This document shows, piece after piece, positions 24,865 to 37,586 of a stretch of DNA of 64,000 nt; position 1 is the stretch's first letter; the number at the start of each line of letters is the position of its first letter. Source of the stretch: Heliopora coerulea (lineage: Eukaryota > Cnidaria > Anthozoa > Scleralcyonacea > Helioporidae); assembly GCA_030142905.1 (NCBI GenBank), contig JASJOG010000011.1, forward strand, positions 3,309,001 through 3,373,000, given 5' to 3'. Under the pieces are notes generated by a model that did not search any database, was not told the DNA's origin, and saw only the letters and a list, made by a program, of their open reading frames with translations. The translations under genes and the position numbers were made by a program.

Positions 24865-27800
24865 ATGGGGAAAAAACACAAGAAACACCATAAAAAGACC
24901 AGCGAAGCCAAAGGTTAGTGAATTTCTTGTTCTAAGATATGCAGAAATAAAAGTTGATATACATTTAAGTGGCAATGTGAACAATAAGAGACTGTGGCCA
25001 CGATTTAGAGACACATTAACGGACGACATAACACCCTGTTGTTCGTTCACTTTTTCCTTAATGTAGTCAGAATAACCCTATGCAGACAGTGAGATACAAC
25101 TCAAAGGAATTCACTTACAAAGTACCACTCATAATAGTAACCAACTTCAAGTTGAACAAATACAACTGGGACCACACATGCAGTGGCAGTGACTTTATAC
25201 AGAGACCATACTTGTTGACAAACAAACACAGCATGGATTTTTATGAACAAAGATTCCACACCTGCTGACATACGGACATTATGTTCATACAGTTAGAAAC
25301 ACATTTACTGACACTTGCACCAACATAAAACTACATAATTAGTAATTAATGTCTTATCCAGACTAAAATTTATTGTACTTTTGACCACAGGAGTCACACT
25401 GATAACAGATTCTTTGCGTACAATAAAAATAAATTTTCTGAAGTGATTTGTCCTTTTCAAACATTTGAATCATAAATTAATAAATAAACAGCAACAATAC
25501 TTGTGCTTACAAACAGCATAAACTGCCCAAGGCATAAAATGGCTCCAAGTCAATGTAAATGCCTATAAACATTTCATGACTTAATTTCTGGTCTGTTTCT
25601 TCAAATATTTTACAGCCAAACTTGAAGAACCACCCATTAAATTAGTTTTAAAAGTTGGAAATGCAGAAAAGAATGCAGAGCAAAGAGTCAGAGCACGGGA
25701 CATGCCTGCTGAAATATACAAGGCAAAGGAACATTCAAGTAAAAAGAAAAAGAAGAAAAGATCAATGTCAAAAGAACATAAAAAGAAAAGGCATATAGAG
25801 GTTACTGAGGATGTGAGTAATTGATATGTCTTACATATCAAAAGGCTGATGTGATATCAAAAAATAATTAATATTGTATACAGATACTGAAATAAATACA
25901 GACAGTACTGTTATGTTTACATTGCATTACAGTAGAAATTTAATGGGTGTTGAGGTCAATTTCCTCTAAGTAGAAAAATATTACAGGAATGACTTTACTT
26001 TAGTAAAATGATTTTAGGATACCTTTTTTCATCATGTAAGTTTGGCTTAATTTCTAAATATATAGCCCATACCTTAGTGGGGGAAAGTCCAGGGTTTTTT
26101 TTTTCTGTAGCAAAGTCTACAGTACTATAATTGACTGAGCTACAACAGAGAGCAAAATGGAAAGCTCTTTTCCAATTTAAAATATTACATTTAAAACAAA
26201 TGCTAAAACACCAGTATGATGCTTTAGCATAATACCATGCCAGTAACAACAAAAACTTCAATATTACTGGGGAATCAATATGATAAATATTATATATAAA
26301 TTTACATACTGAGTAATCAATATTTATAAAACCCAATAATTACTAATACCGGTATATAATATACCCGATCAGCCTACATATTACTGTACTCATTTAAGGC
26401 AAAAATTTAGTTGTCTGAAGTGTTTCATTTCATAATTGTTTGTACAATGCAGGGTGAGACCTCCTCTGCTGTTGAAATTGTTCATGAAAGACCAAGCAAA
26501 AAACTAAAAGTTGATGAGAGGAAGGACACAGTTCAGGCTGAAAAACCTTTAATTAGGAAAATCCATATAAAGCCCATTGAACCACCCAAGTGAGTGTCTT
26601 TTAGATAAAATTGCAGTGATCAGCAATCAATTATTATTCTGTGAACCACTGAGAGACATCTTGTCTCTAATAACCATGATATACTCCTGGCTGTTAAGTC
26701 TTTTTTATCTATATTGGTTGTGGTTTTTGTCTGCCAGTCACCTGTATCAAGTTATCACTAAGATACCAATCATCTAGTTGTCTAGATTTACAATAAATGA
26801 ACAGAATCTACATTAATTGGTGTTTTTTGTTAGAAGTAAAAAATTGACAGTTAGTGATGATTGACTAATACACATTTGTGAGGTGCACATTTTATGTTTA
26901 ATTCATTTTTTTTCTTATTTTTTTAATTTTTTTTTTATTTACCGGTGCTTTCAAGATTTGTTTGATCTTCAGTATTAGCAATATCTATAGCACTTTTCTG
27001 AATAATACTGTGTGGTGGTCATTTAGACTTTGCCTTTTTTTCACATATACATGCATTACAAAAATTCAAAGTCTCCATATTTTTCATGTTATTTTAATCT
27101 GTATAATATTCATAATCAAAGCTTCCTTCATGTTTTTCAGAGAACATAGGAAAGTAAAACCCACAGGTATGTGTACAGAAGGACAATGCTTTTGATTAGA
27201 GTCACTACTTGGCTTTCCTATTAGGGATCAGTAATTGGAGTTTTATTTTGCTTTAATTACTTTAAATTTGCTTTAACTAGTATTTCAAGAAGATGAACCA
27301 ACACCTATAGAATTGTGCCTTGCAAACCTTCATCAGACATTGCAAAGGTAGATATATTGTTCTGTAGGTGGAGTAAAATAACATATTTAAGATTTACTTA
27401 CTCTTACTAGGCTAATTCCTACTTCAATTTTGCATAACCAGACATATTTTAACCACTTGCCAATGGCTGGTGAATTTGCCTTTATTCATGAATTTGGATT
27501 TCACTAGAGTTATGCAAGTTGTTGCTGATTCCTTCACTAAATTAATATTTGACTCATTTGTTCTATTTTACTTGGGTTTTTTTATCCTTTAGGAAGGATG
27601 TCAATAGTTTCTTTGCATATCCTGTGAATGATGTTATAGCTCCAGGCTACTCCAGCATTATCACCAATCCAATGGACTTCAGCACTATGAAGTACAGGAT
27701 TGACAGACATGTTTATTCAAGCTTAGAAGATTTCAGAGTGAGTAAAGAAATAAAAATGAATAATTGCCTCAATAAAGGATAGAACAAATACTAAAAAAAT

Positions 27801-30800
27801 GCTGACATTTTGAGAACTGAATATTTGAGTATTTGACAAGATATGAAATTAATTATAATTGTAATTATTATCACAGTTGTAATTATTCTGGCATCCTGTC
27901 ATAGACTCAGGTCTTGAGTTGTCAAGATGTCAGTAATTTTTGGTATTTTTTTAACCGTTAGTATTGCCTCAATCATTCTCACTGTTGAAGAGTTATCACT
28001 TTTAAAGAATTATAAGCTGTACATGCTGTATAAAAAGTAATGTGTTTACTTTTAGTACTTATTTGGAAAGATGGTACTTGGCAAGCTTTATGTGATTTGA
28101 GGAAAACATTTTTGAAATTATGGTTTTTAGGAAGACTTCAACTTGATGTGCAATAATGCCATGACCTACAACACACCTGATACCATTTACTTCAAGGCAG
28201 CAAAGAAACTACAACAAATTGGAGCAAAACTAATGAGTGAAGTATGTAGAATGGAGTTACAGCAGTTAACCACTATTATATCATATAAGATGTATTTCTA
28301 TGGTAATGCTAATAATGGTACACTACGGTGTTTCTATCATGTTGGTATGTCAGTAGCTTGTAGTTTATTGAGATAAGAATTTCCTTGCATGGATAAGTGT
28401 TCAGGAGGTAATTTTTGTATGCACAGTTTATTGGCAATGATAATTATTTTCATTTATGAGTCTGTTTGATTTTTTTTTTAATTCAATTTGGCTGATTCTT
28501 AAGCATCAAGTTGAGACATAAGTTTGAACAATAACAGCCAGAGTTAATTTTCTTGTGAAGAGTTTTTAGAACATGGCTGAGTTCTGTTAGTATATTTGCA
28601 TGTATTTCCCCAGCTTGTTGCCTGATCTACCTGATTTTATTATCAGGCAGAGTCTGGATGCAGGCCATTAAAACATGATGCTTAGGTGTCTAAAATAACT
28701 GGCAAGCATTCATGTCTTGAATGTGTTTTTCTGTTTACATAAAGGATAAATTTCAGAACCTCTATCAAGCAATGGGATTGTCACAGGAGGAAGACCTTGG
28801 GTACAGTGTGAAAAGACATGAAGAAAAATCATCAGAGGAGCTGATTGATGTTGACACTGTTGATAATAGTGCTGCTCCTTTGCTTCCTCCACCAAAGAAG
28901 AAAGACAACAAGTCCAAGTGAGTTTTTTTTTTATCAAAATCTCTGATGTAGCTTGCTAGTATTGACCCTGTGCAAAAATGGCCATCAATTTAAATCACCA
29001 TTTACCCATGGGGCAGTGGGAGTTCTAACTAGATTACTGTGGGAACATGAATTAGTGTTTCTATTTTGCGTGTTTAACGACCTTGCAGGAAACAGCCTGG
29101 TACTAGTTTATGGCTCGTTGGCGGGGAACTCCTCTAGTAAAATGTGGTAATGTGTTGTGCGTTGTTTTGTGACGAGTTCTGATGTGTTGAATTTGATGGC
29201 GTGATCTGATCTAATACTGTATTCATATGGTTCTTGATAAATCCTTTCGCGCTGCAATGTGATTATTAAAAGTGTCTTAAGAAAATGTAAATGAAAATTT
29301 TAGGAAGAAAAATACTGCCAGTCAAAGACTGCTAGCCAAGGCAGAAGACGCAGCCAAGAGAGCAGCAGAGAAGTTGGCCAAGAAATGTCCTAACAGTAAT
29401 GTAAGCGTTGATCGATGAAAAACTAAAACTGCAAAACCAGCCTTCCCTTACGGTTCCAGTTTGCTAAGCTTACTTGTAAATAGCAGACTAGAATCGTTTT
29501 ACACCGTTACAAATTTCCAAATGCCTTAACGTTTGTTTTTCAATTATTCAACGATGTCCGTTTTTGTACTTCAAGTCGTAAATAATTATGTTATAATGTC
29601 GTGTATCTTTGGTAACCACCGAAGCAGAAAAAACCCCAAACCAGACTGACCAGTTCGTTGATGAATAAATAGACAATTTTGTGTAAGGTATCTTTATTTC
29701 AGAAGATATAAGGGAACCGTCAGACTGGTAACTCTGTTACCATCGTGGTCCACATAGATCCCTTGTCTCCGTTAGGTCGAGAAATGCGCCAGAAATCTCT
29801 TGTTCAATTAGAAGAATATCTTAACGTTGTCCTTATTCATAATTGAGGCTTTTTAAAGTATCCTTACATGATCTTGATAAGTTAGCCTGAACGTGTTCTT
29901 TTACGTGGTTTTAATGTGTGCGTACATGCATGTACTTGGATGTGCGTGTTTGTGTGTGCGTGTGCGTGTTTGTATGTGCGTGCTCTTGTTGGAGCGTTTT
30001 GATGTGCAAGTGCTCGGGAATGTCCTTTTGGCGTGCGTGTACGTGCATACGCGTTTCTGTATGTTCGTTTTCATACGTGAACCGTGTGTGCTTGAATCTC
30101 CTTAAGTACTTGTGCCCGATGTTCTTTTATCATTCACACGCGACTGTTTTCTGTGTTGCTAGATTGGATTTCTACGCAAAGACGCTGATGGAAACACTAC
30201 GTTGGCCATTTTAAACCCATGTTCAGTTGACTGTAAGATTCATTGATCGTTTTGTTTTCCCTTCTAGGAAAGACAAAAATCCCGAGCGTCAGACTAGACC
30301 TACGTGTTAACTCTCCGCTAAATTCCTTAATCATTTCACATTTAGCTCCTCAAGCAATCCCAGTCAACCTTGGTGGCTTTACCGCAAAGTTGTCAGCCGG
30401 AAGCGTCACTACATCTCTGTTTCAGGAAGATAAGAAAAATAAAGCTACTCCAGGTATAGTTTGTCTGCATGTTGCATTAAAGTATTTCAATTTGGATTCT
30501 TACTGAAGAAGTTAAAATGAATTCATCTATATGAAGAATAGCTTCAAGCTGATGCATATTTGACACAAAATCTGGTCTGACATGGAATGAAATGGCAGAT
30601 TAGGAATGATAGGTGGAAGAGAGAGACCCAGGGAAGGAAACGGACGAAAAAACCGGAATTAAGCAAAGTGAAACAAAGCACTGACGAACGAAGTGACGTG
30701 ACATGAATTGACGTGATTTATAGGGACGTAACGTTCAAGGACTTGACGTGATATGACGTGAACTCGCGTGATTTACAGTGATATGACGTTCAGGGGCTTG

Positions 30801-33800
30801 ACGTGACGTGACATGAATTGACGTGATTTAAAGTGACATGACGTTCAAGGACTTGACGTGATGTGACGTGAAGTTGCGTGATTTACTGTGATATGACGTT
30901 CAGGCACTTGATGTGATGTGAAGTAACGTAATTTAAAGTGACATAACTGCCAGAGAACTTGACGTGATGTGACGTCACGGTCCTGGTGTGTCATGAAGTG
31001 AAATAAACCGACATGAAGTGACGCGGTGTGAAGGGATATCTCAAGACAGTTGGTGTTTTGTGACCGAGATGGCATGACGTACTTAATCGTGGTATGACGT
31101 GACGTGAGAAGTTATGCGATGTGACCGGACATTACGTCAAGAAAATTGACTTTGGTGAGATTATGTGGCGTAGTGTGTCCTTGAAGTGGTGTATAGTGGT
31201 GTCACTCTAACGTGACATAAAGTGACATGACGCAATGTGAACTGAAGAGAAGACACGCGAAGGAACGTAATGTGAAGCCTCATCAAGTGAGGTGAGGCGA
31301 CACAAATTGACGTGAAATGAGGGAACTAGTGGAATGACGGAAAGGCAGGGGATAGAGGGGGCAGGAAAGAGGAGGATAAAAAGGCGAGAAGTGAAAAGTA
31401 TTGCAATGGCATGACGTGAGCCAAGTTTACATGAGAACAGACTACTTTCATTTAATGCAAAATTGTTTCGGCATCCATTCTTACCTTTTATCCTCTTTGT
31501 TCACACTTTAGTGAGCTATTTAAAGTACGGTCCATTCAGTTCGTTCTCGCCGTCCTATGACTCCTCCAACGCGACAATCACGAAAGAAGATTCAGATTTA
31601 CTCTACAGTGCGTACGGAGACAGCAACGGCACCTACTATGCCCAAAGGTGAAGGTTTGCCTCTTGTTTTAAACCAAAAATCTTTAAGCACCGAACAGCCA
31701 TGAAATTAAAACCAAAACAAAATGAAGACGAAGAAAGAGTAAAGAACAAACCAAAAAGAAGACCTCAAACGTCACATTAAACCACAACATTAGTGATAAA
31801 ATGGTACACTGCGGCTCAGTTCTTCGGATGGTGACTAGCACTGGTGCAGGATTGAGACTTAATTCGTTTTTAATTTTGCACATTTTGCACATAAAACCTT
31901 AGTGAATTCATACGAAGTGTGGGGGGAAAAATTTCAGACTTTTCTCGGCAGCACGCTAACGATTTATTCTCAAATTTTTGCGATAAATCCAGGATTAAGG
32001 GTCCGAGGGATTCTCAGCCGCGTTAACTTATTTCAGATGTGACCCATGACCAGTCGTAGGTCGTGCTGAACCAGCGTTGAACAGCTTTCTGTTGATGAGG
32101 TCTTGTTTCAGTTCATTTCAATGTATCGCATTCATTTCAATTTATGATTAAAATGTATTAAAATTCAAAATATTTGAGGATTGCAAGATAAATGAACAGA
32201 ATAAGTGAGAAGATTGCTATAAGTGAACATATAAAGAATTGAAAATATATACACTGATGTACAAAGTAAATGACAGAAACCTTTTAATGTGAATATAACC
32301 CGCTGCGATGCTGGGTATCAATATCTGAAATTGAAAAGAGGAAATTGAAACGTGGTTCAGTCACTCTCAACCAATTGCTACACTTCTTTTCTCGGCTTAA
32401 AAGTTAAGTAGTAGCATTAATACTGTACTGTTTCACAAAGCAAGGGTTCGTGGGTAGCCTGGGAAAATCCGTCGGGCGGCTGTGGGTTAATCTCTGGATT
32501 AAATGGTTTATTTTTCTAATCTTTTCAAAGTATCCAAGCGTTTGTTAAAGACAATTTATTTGCCAAGGATTTTGTTGATTGTGTTTTGGACTCACTGACA
32601 GCTGGTGCACATACAAAGCTGATGAATCGATTAAAGGAAGTAAGTGTTAACATGATTATTATTTTCTTCTTGCCGTCGTGGTTATGGATTTTGATTTGCG
32701 TTTATTTGTTATTTGTTTGTTTACTATTTCCGTATTATGTCCATTATGTTCTCCATCGTCATCTCCATCTCCATCGTTTAAGCGGGAAGTTAAGAGTTCA
32801 CATAGTAGTGATTTTTTTAAATTTTATAATTGCGTCTTCATATTAGATACCTTAAGACCTAAGACGTCAATTTGAACCACAACTTCTTTCAAAACAAAAA
32901 AAATTCTTCATGCAAAACAAAGAGAATGAATAATTTTCATTCTCCAGGGCATTCCCAACACCGTCATCGTTCGGAGTACAACGTCACCCAGACCATTTTC
33001 ACGTCCTAATGACGACGTCAGCACGCCGAGCTAAAAATGCTGTTAAGATAGAACTCAACCCTAGACTACAGTCGTTTTCGGAGAACTGAAGCTTTTTAGG
33101 GGTCATAAAACAAGCCACAAGTATCAAGCAAAATGGTTAATAAACCGTGGTTTCTTTAAATGCCAAAATTTTATGGGAGGTCATCGTAGATCTTAAGGCG
33201 CCTAATGTATTGCGCTGTTGTGTTTTTGGTGGCGGTAATCGCCTTATTGCTGGTGAGAGGTAAAATTTGTTCTGATCACTGCATGGCGGTGACTCTATTT
33301 GTCAGGGTAGTTAAAAAGCCTGAATTTTTTATTAAAAAGAAAAACAGCTCACCCGGTTCTATTTTTAAAAAAGTGTAAGAGCTGGATTTAATATATGCAC
33401 ACGTATATCGAATGTTATTATACCTGTGCGGATGGTATAGAGATACTCTGCCAATACATGTAAAAACCCAGTTTGGATAAAAGGCGCCTGGGTTTTTTGT
33501 GAAAAAAGTCCAGGAAGGTATCTGAAAGTAAAATAAAAGGGATGCTGCCTAGGCAGCTGTTTATCAAATAGAAACAGGCAAAGGGTTTTGTACTACCAAA
33601 ACATTTATAAGAGTGGGGAACTGACGTTTTGAGCGAAGGCTTTTCGCTCGAAACGTCAGTTTCCCGTTTTTATATATTTCCTGGTTGTTAGCTGATTGGT
33701 ACCTGGGTAGCCTGTCACGATAACTCTGCTTTTTATGGCTCATTTATCTGAATGGTTCTTACACACTGTCTTGCATGTCATCTTGTTACTTCCTGATCGT

Positions 33801-36800
33801 TCGTTACTTGTTAGAAACTTCAAGAAGAGGAAGAACGAGAAAGGGAAGAGAAAGTCAAAATGGAAAAGAAGAAAGCCGAGGTCTGACAAGCGAAATTGAA
33901 CGAACTCCTTTCGTGCGTTTTATAATTATTATTATTTGCTCTCCACTTCGCCTCATATACCTCAACATTTCACCTTAGTCGTTTCTTTCATGTTGTTTTA
34001 ACTGCAGCAAAAGAGAAAAGCTGAAGAGGATCTTGCTAAGAAGGTAGCACGTTTTATTTTAACTATACGTTCAGTCTAACTAGTGAAAGACTCTTGTGCT
34101 AACCTGCAAACTGAGCTGTCATAAAAGCGTGCCGCAACTGGGGTGTCCTTTGACACCCAGGTGTCTGTTGTAACTCTTAGCACATTGTTCAAACTGAAAT
34201 AACTCTTTTTTCCGCAGAATGCCGAGAGTAATAAACCGCCTGTACAAGGTAACTATTCGTTTAATCGAAATTATTCAACGTTGAAAGCCTCAAATTAACC
34301 AAATTTGATGTTAGCCTAGTTACAGTTGAATGTTTGCATTATTATATGAAGCTTCCAATCAAACCTTGATGCATGTATCATTTTGAGTCCGCCGTTTGTC
34401 AGCCATTCTTTTTTGAATTAGTGACGGCCAGGTTGAAACGTTGGTCTTTCTTCCTGAAACTTACATATAAGGTACTTTCTTCTACCTTTCATCAAATCTT
34501 ATGTTCGTGTGACCAGCATTCGACATAGATCAATTGTTGCCAATGAAATAAAGGACCCACAGTACTCTCCATCAAGTCTGATTGTCTCTTATGACATTTT
34601 TATTGGAGTCCGTAATGCACAGAATTATCTCGTTTTGCGTTTTCTTTTAGCTATCGACTTTGATGCATTGCTGTCGTTGGAGAAGGACGGCATTGATGTG
34701 TCGTTCCTAAAAAACAAAGGTAATCAAGATTTTCGTTTTTGTTTTCGCTCAATCTTTGTTCTGATGTTGTAGAGTATTTCTATATATTTAAGTTTCTCCC
34801 ACCAGTGATGTGGCTGCTTGAATTCAAGATGATTTGAAACTCGAATTCTCCTTCCAAGTTCTCACTTTCTTTCTTGTATTTTAATAGCAGTTTTGTTTTC
34901 ATTTCCCTAGAAAATAAAGGATCCGTTAAAACTAAGTAAGCTCGTTTTAAGTTATATCTTGACCACCAGTTCATTGTATTTCATAGTGCACATTACCGGA
35001 CGCCATAGCGCAATATAACTCAGCACAACGGAACAGAACACAACACGACGCAGCACGACACGACGCGACGAAACACGGCATAATGCAACATTACACGACA
35101 AAACACGATACAACATGACGCAACGAGACACGACACAGCACGACATTACACTACACCACACAACATGACACAGCACTGCACAGCACGACACAACGCAACG
35201 CAACGTAAATCAACAACACGCAACGCAGCAGAACACAGCGCAACCCGGACCATAATAAAAGCATGACTGAACATAAATGGACAACAGTACTAGGATTGCT
35301 CTACAGTGCGGTTTGCGACACGGCGTTGTGTTATACTGCATTCCTCTGCGCCATTTCACTTTACTCGAATGTGATTTTAATGAACTCTGTTCAAACCAGG
35401 GAAGTTCAAGATAAGCTGGACGAGACTGCCGATCTTATAACGAAACTTGAAAAAGCCCAATGCGAGAGGCTAAGCCAAGCAAACGAAACAAATGGTGCTA
35501 CTCCAAAGTCAGCACTTGTACCATCCGAAAGCGAACAGTCAATAGGTAAAAAGAACCTCTAATTCTTCTTTGATCATGGGTATTGCAAAGCCCTGTTCTA
35601 AGGGCCTTTGAAGAAATGATGGCGATATCGATGATGATGATAATGTTTTCGATGATGGCTGATTATGATAATCTTTATGATGGTAACGATGATGGTGATG
35701 GTACTAATGATTAGAACTATTATAATCTTTATAATGGTAACGATGATGATGATTATTATGATTATTATTAGGATAATGATATTAATAGCTTTCATAGTGA
35801 TAATTATTGATTATGGTAGTAGTGATGATTCCGCCTAATTTAAAATTACCAGTAACAGCTGTCATAATGATGATGATAATCGATGATAATTATCATGACC
35901 TTGACCATGATATTAATCCAAATTTCTCATGTTACCATTAATCAAGTTTGGCCATATGTAAAAGATAAAGTCTTAGCATTGTGTATAAATTTTTAGCCGA
36001 GAAGGTTACCCAAGAATTAGCGAAACTAACCTCAAAGGTATTCAAACATGTTTACTTATATTCATGTCATGTCAATTTTTTTCCCTCCACTTTTCTTTTC
36101 TTTCGTCAGCTTTAATCTTTTTGTCCTCTTCATGACTAAACTGTTATGCCTTGGTAATTGTCATCTAGAATGATCCAGTTTTAAATATTCACAGAACGAT
36201 ATTTATATCTGCTCAGGTACAACCTAAAAATGTCATCGACACGGAGACCGTCCGCAAGGCGACTGGTGTTGGCGACCTGTCCGAATCGAGGAAGGCGTTG
36301 GACGAAGATCAAGAGGAAATGGAAGTTCACCTCGCAGCTGAAGCCATAGAGACGGTGTTTAATGAAACTACAACGATGGAAGACTTGGATAAAGGTTAGC
36401 ATTTGAATGGATTTCCTTGACAGCTTGGGAATAAAGGCAACAATACTCATATCTCAACCCAAACCCAATGAATTCTATTAGCCCTTACCAAAACGTGTGG
36501 AGGGCTGGTGATGAACTAGAATCGCTGGCTGTCACAAGGTTCCAGAAACTGGTCGTAAAAGAGATGCACAAACTATATACTTTATTTACAAGAGTATATT
36601 TACATTATCACTTTCCGCGCCCTACTCAGTGTCTAACGCTTCTCGTCTCTGCTAATCCAATAAAAAAAACGAAAACAAAACGCCCACGCAACCACACCCA
36701 CGTATGTTTGGGTGTGCCACACAAAAAGTGTTTCAATATCAACATAGTCAACAGAATTTGTTACACTGGCGTTTTCGGGATCGTTTGGAGGGACAGCTGT

Positions 36801-37586
36801 AGCTGTGCTATATTAAAACTGTCCCTCCAAACGATCCCAAGAACGCTAGCGATAGTAGTTCGTCACCAGCCCCCTACTTGTTTTCGTAAGGGCGAATGGT
36901 AACTGGGAAGTTGACATTAGTGAATGATCTGTCCAGAAGGTGAAGCCAATAATGGCGGTGTTGGGTGCCTTTTGGCCGTCTGTTCCAGTCTCATGCACGG
37001 TCATTTTGACGGTAACTTGACGTTGATCAATGGCATAATGACCGCGTCGGAGACTAAAACTGACATCGAGATGACAGCGCTGGAGGCTGAAACGGACCGC
37101 CAAAAAGACCCCATGCTGCCCCATATTTGGGTTCACTTTTTAATTGGTTGGTCAGCCTTCCAATTATAACACAGTTCATTGCTTAGACCTCGTGCCCAGG
37201 GTTTCATCTCTGCTTGTCCCTTCCGCTCCTCGGAAGTGGGTGAGTGGAAATAAGATCGTGCGTAGGAGGTTGCTCAGATGGCCTCAGGGGGGTTAGGAGC
37301 TCCATTCAACCATTTTGCTTCCGAACTTCCGGTCGCTTCTCCCAAGGCCCTGGTCTTTGACCAGGAGGAGATGTCTCGCCACTGTTTGCCTGGAAAGTTG
37401 TCCTTTTAGGGGAAACATTTTACGATCTTTTGAAGGAAATTTTGTTGGAAGTACATTTATTTTTCTTATGTTTTTCTTGAAGTAATCTGCGAAGCCGCGA
37501 GAGAGGTCGAGGATGCCATGGGTCTTGACGTCCTGGACGATCTTACTGCGACACTCGACGATGTGAAACGATTGGAGGGCATTTGA
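24865..37586 (+). CDS. Bromodomain protein, BRD7/BRD9 family
   Basis: Twenty-two phase-consistent exons encode about 706 residues: 24865-24913, 25616-25812, 26453-26589, 27141-27166, 27281-27347, 27593-27737, 28131-28241, 28745-28917, 29304-29400, 30163-30232, 30346-30453, 31512-31647, 32531-32639, 33815-33880, 34008-34043, 34218-34248, 34651-34719, 34911-34935, 35400-35545, 35997-36037, 36217-36394 and 37493-37586 in the first pass, corrected to 37483-37586 for the last. It starts MGKKHKKH as in BRD7 and BRD9 and has a Lys-rich tract (about residues 65-82). A bromodomain follows (about 145-245, with FFAYPV, APGYSSII, PMDFSTM and the acetyl-lysine-binding Asn of NNAMTYN). Next come the BRD7/9-specific DUF3512-like region, a charged coiled coil (about 476-510) and LDETADLITKLEKAQCER. 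The family are chromatin-remodelling subunits of SWI/SNF (PBAF or ncBAF) in the nucleus. Confidence 0.95.
29893..30080. repeat. TG-rich low-complexity tract
   Basis: Degenerate GTGTGCGTGT-type sequence in the intron before exon 10 of the bromodomain gene. It produces meaningless Cys/Val-rich open frames. Confidence 0.7.
30680..31330. repeat. Degenerate tandem repeat rich in TGACGTGA
   Basis: An array of about 650 bp in a bromodomain-gene intron. Its core repeats with a period of roughly 60-65 bp, visible from recurring GTGATATGACGTTCAGG and CTTGACGTGATGTGACGTG blocks. It contains dozens of TGACGTG or TGACGTT words and one full TGACGTCA. Confidence 0.8.
33613..33668. repeat. Inverted-repeat hairpin in bromodomain gene intron
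   Basis: GGGAACTGACGTTTTGAGCG and CGCTCGAAACGTCAGTTTCC form a stem of about 22 bp with a very short loop (AAGGCTTTT). Confidence 0.75.
34990..35245. repeat. Degenerate ACACGACGCA-type microsatellite
   Basis: An intron tract made of shuffled CAACACGACGCAGCACGACA-like words. It generates a false Cys/Val-rich open frame on the minus strand. Confidence 0.75.
35610..35900. repeat. GAT/AAT-rich degenerate microsatellite
   Basis: Stretch of GATGATGATAATG-like words in the intron after exon 19 of the bromodomain gene. It gives an artefactual poly-Ile frame on the opposite strand. Confidence 0.8.
36481..36893. mobile_element. Terminal-inverted-repeat element with internal hairpin
   Basis: The left end GCCCTTACCAAAACGTGTGG and the right end TTGTTTTCGTAAGGGC are imperfect inverted repeats of about 50 bp that also pair GGCTGGTGATGAACTA with TAGTTCGTCACCAGCC. 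Inside, at about 36770-36846, GGGATCGTTTGGAGGGACAG pairs with CTGTCCCTCCAAACGATCCC. The element sits in the last intron of the bromodomain gene. Flanking target duplication is not clear and no transposase is present. Confidence 0.75.

Noticed and set aside
30243..30345. Upstream extension of bromodomain-gene exon 11 from the CCTTCTAG acceptor at about 30268
   Set aside because: It breaks the phase with exon 10; the TTTAG acceptor at 30345 gives a correct phase and the family-like sequence.
34952..35203. Cys/Val-rich open frame on the minus strand
   Set aside because: Produced by a degenerate ACACGACGCA microsatellite in an intron of the bromodomain gene.
35598..35795. Poly-isoleucine open frame
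   Set aside because: Artefact of the GAT/AAT repeat read on the other strand.
36468..36902. 144-codon open frame on the plus strand
   Set aside because: It lies within the inverted-repeat element of the last bromodomain-gene intron and shows no family signature.
37493..37586. Start of the last bromodomain-gene exon at 37493
   Set aside because: A recount of the line places the AG acceptor at 37481-37482, so the exon starts at 37483 (104 nt, in phase). The CDS entry gives the corrected value.
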